From Azolla caroliniana (taxonomy: Eukaryota > Polypodiophyta): 64,000 bases of DNA. The DNA is taken from contig JBHGNT010000001.1 in assembly GCA_043228905.1 (NCBI GenBank), positions 29,264,001 through 29,328,000 of the forward strand, given 5' to 3'. Below, piece after piece: positions 59,367 through 64,000 of this stretch; position 1 is the first letter of the stretch; the number at the start of each line of letters is the position of its first letter. Below the pieces are notes generated by a model. It had not been told where the DNA came from. It saw only the letters and a list, made by a program, of their open reading frames with translations, and made no database searches. The translations under genes and the position numbers were made by a program.

Positions 59367-61620
59367 AGTTCCTTAAATGGCATTTTTCTTTTATAGCATT
59401 ATTAACCATTTTGTGAATGTTAAATTACCACTCGGTATCTAGGAACGTGGATTGGGGTAGATATCGACAAGGGAATTCAGCTGCAACATATTCAAAGCAA
59501 AATCTGTGACAAAATTCGCAACTGGTCAGGGATGAACTTATCATTGGCTGGCAGGATCATAGTAGCTAACCATGTGCTTTTGTCTACATTATGGCATGCA
59601 GTTTCAATGTGGATGTTTGACAAGCAAGCTATTCGTACTGTTAAAGCGTGTATTAGGGGATTTCTTTGGGCTGGGATGAGGAAAGACAATGCGGCAGCCA
59701 AAGTATCATGGTCTACATTGATTCTTCCCAAGAGTAAGGGGGGTTTAGGATTGGTTGACCTTGGATTGCAGAGTCAGGCATTGTTATGTAAGATATTGGT
59801 AAGAAGCTTGCTACCCGGTGATGAGTTATGGAAAACATTGATACATAATAGGAGCATTCTATGGAGTCCATGACTGGGTGGGCAATGGAAGTCACACAAA
59901 GCGTGGCCTTTTTGCATGGACTTAAAATTGAGGAAATCTAACCGATTGGCTGATCGTACTTGTATGTCAGTGATGCAGGCGTGGAGTATGCTTCGTGGGC
60001 ATCTAAGTCGGAATCGTCCAAGTACTAGTGCTGAATAGATGCGCCAACCCCTATTGTGGAACGAGACCGTGCAATCGCTAGAAGGAATGATGCTTGGACA
60101 AAGCAAGCGCATGTCGTGGGCTATATTGCATTGTCTAGGGATACACTCGGTGGCTGATTGGCTGCGGTTGTCCGGCAATAATCGTGATCAATTATATGAA
60201 GACATGGGAAAGGTCAGAAATGGCAGAAAGATGCTTGACGTGGTCAATACAACTGTCTCCTCGCTTCCTATTGGTAATGAGGAAGAGGGTGAATGGTCTG
60301 GACAATGTGATGGTACCGGAAATATTATCAATGTCAGGGGTCTAGGAAAGAGTGGGAAGACCGTCCTGATGGGATTATTAGATGAAAGTGCAAGTTGGTA
60401 CCCTATTAGAATTGTGGCAAGACACGGAAAGAAATGGAAGGTGAATCCACCAGTCGGAGAGGTCGAGGAGGATTGGATCTTGTACGTGGTTGAAGGCAAG
60501 CCTCTCGAGCGTGTAGAATGGGATCCCGCTAAATATAGGTGGAAGGGAGAACAAGCTAAATCACTAGGTTTCTTCGAATACTCGACGCGCTTAGGGAGAA
60601 AGTTAGGTTCGTATCGTGAGAAATGTGCCAACAAGTGGCCCCATGCAGCTATCGATTCAGTCTTCGTGGATAGAACCAGGAGCAGGATATGGAACTCATC
60701 CCTTCCCGAGCAAATCAAAGTGTTTTTCTGGTTAATCACCCATCGGGCTGTTCCAACGGGAGAGTGGCTTGGGAATAGAGGCGGCATGAGTGGTTGCAAG
60801 GCGTGTAGTGCGAGCTTGGAGGACATCGCTCATTGTTTGTGGTGCTGCCCACGAGCGCAAGAAATCTGGCTGAGGAGGTTAAGAATCTTGGCTCGTTTTG
60901 GGGTTGAGGTTCATGTATCGAGCGTAGCAATCACTTGGCTGGCCACTGAATCGGCCTCGTGGTTTCAAGGGTGGAATGGAATTAGTCCTTCTTTAATGGT
61001 GAAGCAAGGATCTGTGCAAACAACAACACAAGGAGGTTTATTCTTCTTACAGGAACGCTACGTGGACATATGGGTATTAGTGGTCGGCCTTACTGTCTGG
61101 CAAGTGTGGGTATCTCGGTGCAAGGAGACCCTCGCAGGTAAACGAACCCCACCGGCTGAGAATTTAATGATGATCTGGTTTAATCTTATTTCTACGTTGC
61201 GAGGTGAGTTTGAAAGTCTTCAAGGGCCATCTGATGCAAGTGAAGAAGCTAGAGCTCGATTCCTTCGGAAATGGAGCGGTTCGCCGATGCTGCAGATAAT
61301 GGATGGTAAAGTGAAGTGGAATTATCAACCACCGCGGTGGCTGTTCCCTCCAAGTGTTCCTAACATCTAGATGGGTGTTGCCATGAGGAGCAAATGGAGG
61401 ACATCTATGCTGAATTCTGTTTTGTATGAGGCTCACGTGGAGAATGTGTTCGAGTAATGCTATACACATAGAATGATGTGGTGTTTTGGAGTTGTTTTTT
61501 TTATGTTGTTTCATCTACACATTGTTTTCCTTTGACATGCAAGATGTCTTATAAGATATGAGTTGTAAATGATTCCTTTGTACATTCTAAACTAATGGAA
61601 GTAGATATTTTTTTGGAAAA
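59367..61620 (+). pseudogene. LINE-1, plant non-LTR retrotransposon 3' half
   Basis: Reverse transcriptase thumb region (RYLGTWIGVDIDKGIQLQHI, NWSGMNLSLAGRIIVANHVL, CIRGFLWAGMRKDNAAAKVS, PKSKGGLGLVDL) followed by the zf-RVT-like segment (FFWLITHRAVPTGEWLGNRG, CKACSASLEDIAHCLWCC) and the C-terminal KWNYQPPRWLFPPSVP. One frame from about 59440 to 61370 with stops at 59871 (TGA) and 60036 (TAG). Endonuclease and catalytic RT are missing: the element is 5'-truncated and abuts Copia-3. A non-coding tail ends in an A-rich stretch (about 61610-61625). Confidence 0.85.
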
Positions 61621-61869
61621 AAATAAATTATATTAACTTTTTGTTGGGCAATTTCTCAAACTATGAGTGTTTTTGATATTTTTCTCTAGATTCTATATGT
61701 AGATGGAGTCAATGCAAACTTTTTTCTACTTACAAACATATGCAAGTATTTTTTATTTCACCTAGATATTAATTATATTACGAAGGATGTATAACTACGT
61801 ATCCAACTACATACCACATAGGATTAAATTGAATGTAGTACATTTGAAAGATGATTTGCTACCATCGAC

Positions 61870-62359
61870 TAGCTATGGCCCGTGAAACCAAACCAAACCA
61901 TTTATAGAAAACAATAACCAAGCCACTTAGGAAAAGTGAAACCAATCAGTTTATGAAAGTTTTTTTTTTCAAAGAAAGATGCACCTTAGTATATTACTTG
62001 AGAACTGCACACACAAAAAACAGAAGGAGACAGTTTATGGAAAAGTTAAAATCTAATCGAACCATTTAATCACAAATTTAAACATAACCTTTTGATCCAG
62101 ATCAACTAAGTAATTAAATAACCATTAAATCAAATAAGCATGTAAGTTAAATTAATAAAATCATTAAACAATAAATCATTAATTAAACCATAAGGAAATA
62201 AAAACAGTTAACCAAAAACTGAGAAACTTAAGTTTTAGAACCAAACCGTTTAATAATAATTGAACCAAACCAAACCTTTTAATTATATTGGAACTAATAA
62301 ACCCTTAAGCCATAACTTAATGATTCGGTTCGGTTTGAGTTGAAGTTGGGCCATAGCTA
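61870..62359. mobile_element. MITE-3, hAT-type (TSD CCATCGAC)
   Basis: 490 bp with 12-bp terminal inverted repeats TAGCTATGGCCC/GGGCCATAGCTA and the 8-bp repeat CCATCGAC at 61862-61869 and 62360-62367. Interior AT-rich with ACCAAACC words and no coding capacity. Confidence 0.88.
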
Positions 62360-62379
62360 CCATCGACAAAGAAGACATT

Positions 62380-62792
62380 TTCATTTCATTCATCCTGCAA
62401 AATATGTTGATGGAGAAAAAGGTAAAGATTATGCTAGACTTGGGTTTCCTAGAGTTGTATTAGTCCAAAGTGCTTAATGTGAGTAGCCATATGTAAATTG
62501 GAGAATCATGTGAGAGCTATAAAACTCAACCTCTTAAAATGTATGTGCCTATGAACTCAATCTTGGGTGGACACCAAGAATAATAAGTAATTTTTTGGGA
62601 AATGTTGGTATGAAACATTGGAAAATAAGGATTCACAACTTTTTTGAGGTATGTTTTCTAGTGTTAGGTTATTTATGTACTAAAATATGGTTATGGTTCC
62701 AACAACCCATCTCCTCATGACAAAGTTTGAGATTTGTCAATCTGTAGTACATAGTCAAAGTGCCGATAATGTAGTAATAATTTTAGTCAATC
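62380..62792. other. AT-rich intergenic DNA
   Basis: Nothing recognised on either strand. Confidence 0.4.
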
Positions 62793-63315
62793 CAAGTACT
62801 CACATATTTGTCATTCTTGCATCGAGATGGTAGAACATGTCTAATGTTCAAACTCAATCATACACTGAACCTTCACTTGATAGTACTATGCAAATGGATA
62901 TTTTATTGATAAAATATATATTGTGACATTTAGAATTGTGCGAAGCAAATTCCATACACCTCATTGCCAACCAAGGTACTCTCACATTCACCTTTCTTGT
63001 ATTGAGATGGCAAAAGATGTCTCCAGTCTAAACTCAATCATACAATGAAGCTCCACGTAGTTGTACTATGCAAACAAGTAAGTTCGTGATACGAAGATAT
63101 ATCATGACATTTAGAATTGTGTGAAGCAAATTCCGTATACAAGTTACTAACATGTTCACCATTATTGTATTGAAATGAAAAAGCATGTCTCGACTCTAAA
63201 ATCTATTGTACATTGAAACTCAAATTGGTTATATTGTGCAAAGCGTTATTTTATTGATACATAGATTATATATATCATGAAATTTAGAATTGTGCAAAGC
63301 AAATTCCATGTATCT
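62793..63315. repeat. Three-copy tandem repeat, 168-179 bp
   Basis: Units begin near 62793, 62972 and 63140 at CCAAGTACT/CCAAGGTACT/CAAGTTACT. Each carries TTGTATTGA(G)ATGG, AAACTCAATCATACA, and ACATTTAGAATTGTG(C/T)(G/A)AAGCAAATTCC. Units have diverged by small indels and substitutions. No coding potential. Confidence 0.75.
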
Positions 63316-63361
63316 CACTTATAATCCTGAATTTGGTTAACAAATGTTTTTCAATGCAACA

Positions 63362-64000
63362 TTTTTTTTTTTTAAAAAGTAGGTTCACCTTGGTATTAAT
63401 GGAAAGATGTCGAAAGGCTACAACGAGTTCATACAATTTATTACAACCCTCATATCCACATCAACCAGCATGTCAAAAGCCCTCATGAAGGTTGTTCCAA
63501 GACGAGGGGTGGAAAAAGCCAACTTGGTGGAGCATATCTCCACTTTATTCTTTCTCCAAAAGAGACGAAGACCTTAGCGTTTTTCCAAATTTCTCTGAAC
63601 TATTGTTGTCTCCGAATCACAACCTCAGGCTCACCAGTTATTGCATCATATTGACCTCTTAAAGCGTGTATGAGCATTAACCATACCTCTTTGACTAACT
63701 CAACTGCATTATGTTTAACATTCTAAAATACACATTTACATCTAGCCTTCCACAATACACAAATGACTAGAGAAGATATCGTAGACCAGACCATATCCTC
63801 TTCCAAACAACAGACTAATGTAATTTTAGAGACCTCCAATACAAGTCTTCCATTAGAGAGGAGAAGGAAATCACCATACTCCTTTTCATAGTTTTGAATT
63901 TCTTTAGCCAATCTTCCCCATCTCACAAAACCCCATGTGTACACCTGCCTACCATAAATAGGATATAACATTCTCAACATTCTTTTCCAAACTGCTCTAG
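63362..64000 (-). pseudogene. LINE-2, plant non-LTR retrotransposon 3' end
   Basis: Minus strand, entering from the right edge. WGRLAKEIQNYEKEYGDF, MVWSTISSLVICVLWKARCK, VKEVWLMLIHALRGQYDAI, KWRYAPPSWLFPPLVL are homologous to the end of LINE-1 (KWNYQPPRWLFPPSVP). Stops occur after CKCVF and after RRQQ. A poly(A) tail appears as the T run at 63362-63374. The upstream RT lies outside the window. Confidence 0.75.

Noticed and set aside
62793-63315. CRISPR-like repeat array
   Set aside because: Units are contiguous, long and diverged, with no unique spacers, and the sequence is eukaryotic.

Overview
The window is repeat-dominated nuclear DNA of a land plant. Direct signs of a plant host are an intact SAUR auxin-responsive gene (53191-53736) with a broken tandem copy, a dead PPR gene of the DYW/PLS style (2281-16145, interrupted), copia elements primed by initiator Met tRNA, plant-type LINEs and hAT-type MITEs. 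The PPR wording and the gypsy lineage make me suspect a non-flowering plant (lycophyte, fern or gymnosperm), but I cannot settle that from sequence alone. Almost everything else is transposable elements stacked inside each other. Exact target-site duplications (TSDs) let most of the nesting be read directly. Labels such as Gypsy-3 or MITE-1 are mine. Layout: 1-2265 Copia-1 (minus, cut by the window edge). 2281-16145 PPR pseudogene (minus) split by solo LTR sLTR-1 (2828-3624) and by sLTR-2 (3644-4070 and 15171-15434). sLTR-2 is itself split by Gypsy-1 (4071-15170), which carries a gag-only non-autonomous LTR element, TRG (6899-10563). 16146-16549 and 30491-31109 are two halves of one Gypsy-2 LTR, separated by a Penelope-like element, PLE-1 (16550-30490). 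PLE-1 is flanked by a 179-bp target duplication, has hammerhead ribozymes at both ends in opposite orientation, and encodes a reverse transcriptase with no visible GIY-YIG endonuclease. Inside its left hammerhead sit the near-intact Gypsy-3 (17364-24678) and MITE-1 (24699-25310). 31110-32241 is the remnant Gypsy-2 body. 32242-38779 is Gypsy-4 (minus) with two solo LTRs inside (sLTR-3 and sLTR-4). 38780-51628 is Gypsy-5 (minus), a plant gypsy with extra ORFs 3' of integrase, interrupted by Copia-2 (43330-49104). 51629-54020 holds the SAUR tandem pair. 54382-54591 is MITE-2. 55701-59366 is Copia-3, a deletion derivative. 59367-61620 is a LINE 3' half, 61870-62359 MITE-3, 62793-63315 a three-copy tandem repeat, and 63362-64000 a second LINE 3' end (minus). 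The most notable object is PLE-1: endonuclease-less reverse transcriptase, (CCCTAA)n telomere-like hexamers read as Asn-Pro repeats in ORF1, outward-facing TATA-plus-hammerhead modules at both ends and an unusually long target duplication. The Gypsy-1 to Gypsy-4 group shares one primer-binding site, 4-bp target duplications and a DHG protease motif; from memory its pol most resembles fungal Ty3/gypsy pol. Only the SAUR gene looks like a functional host gene. Gypsy-3 (LTRs differing at about one position) is the only autonomous-looking element; most others carry stops, frameshifts or deletions.
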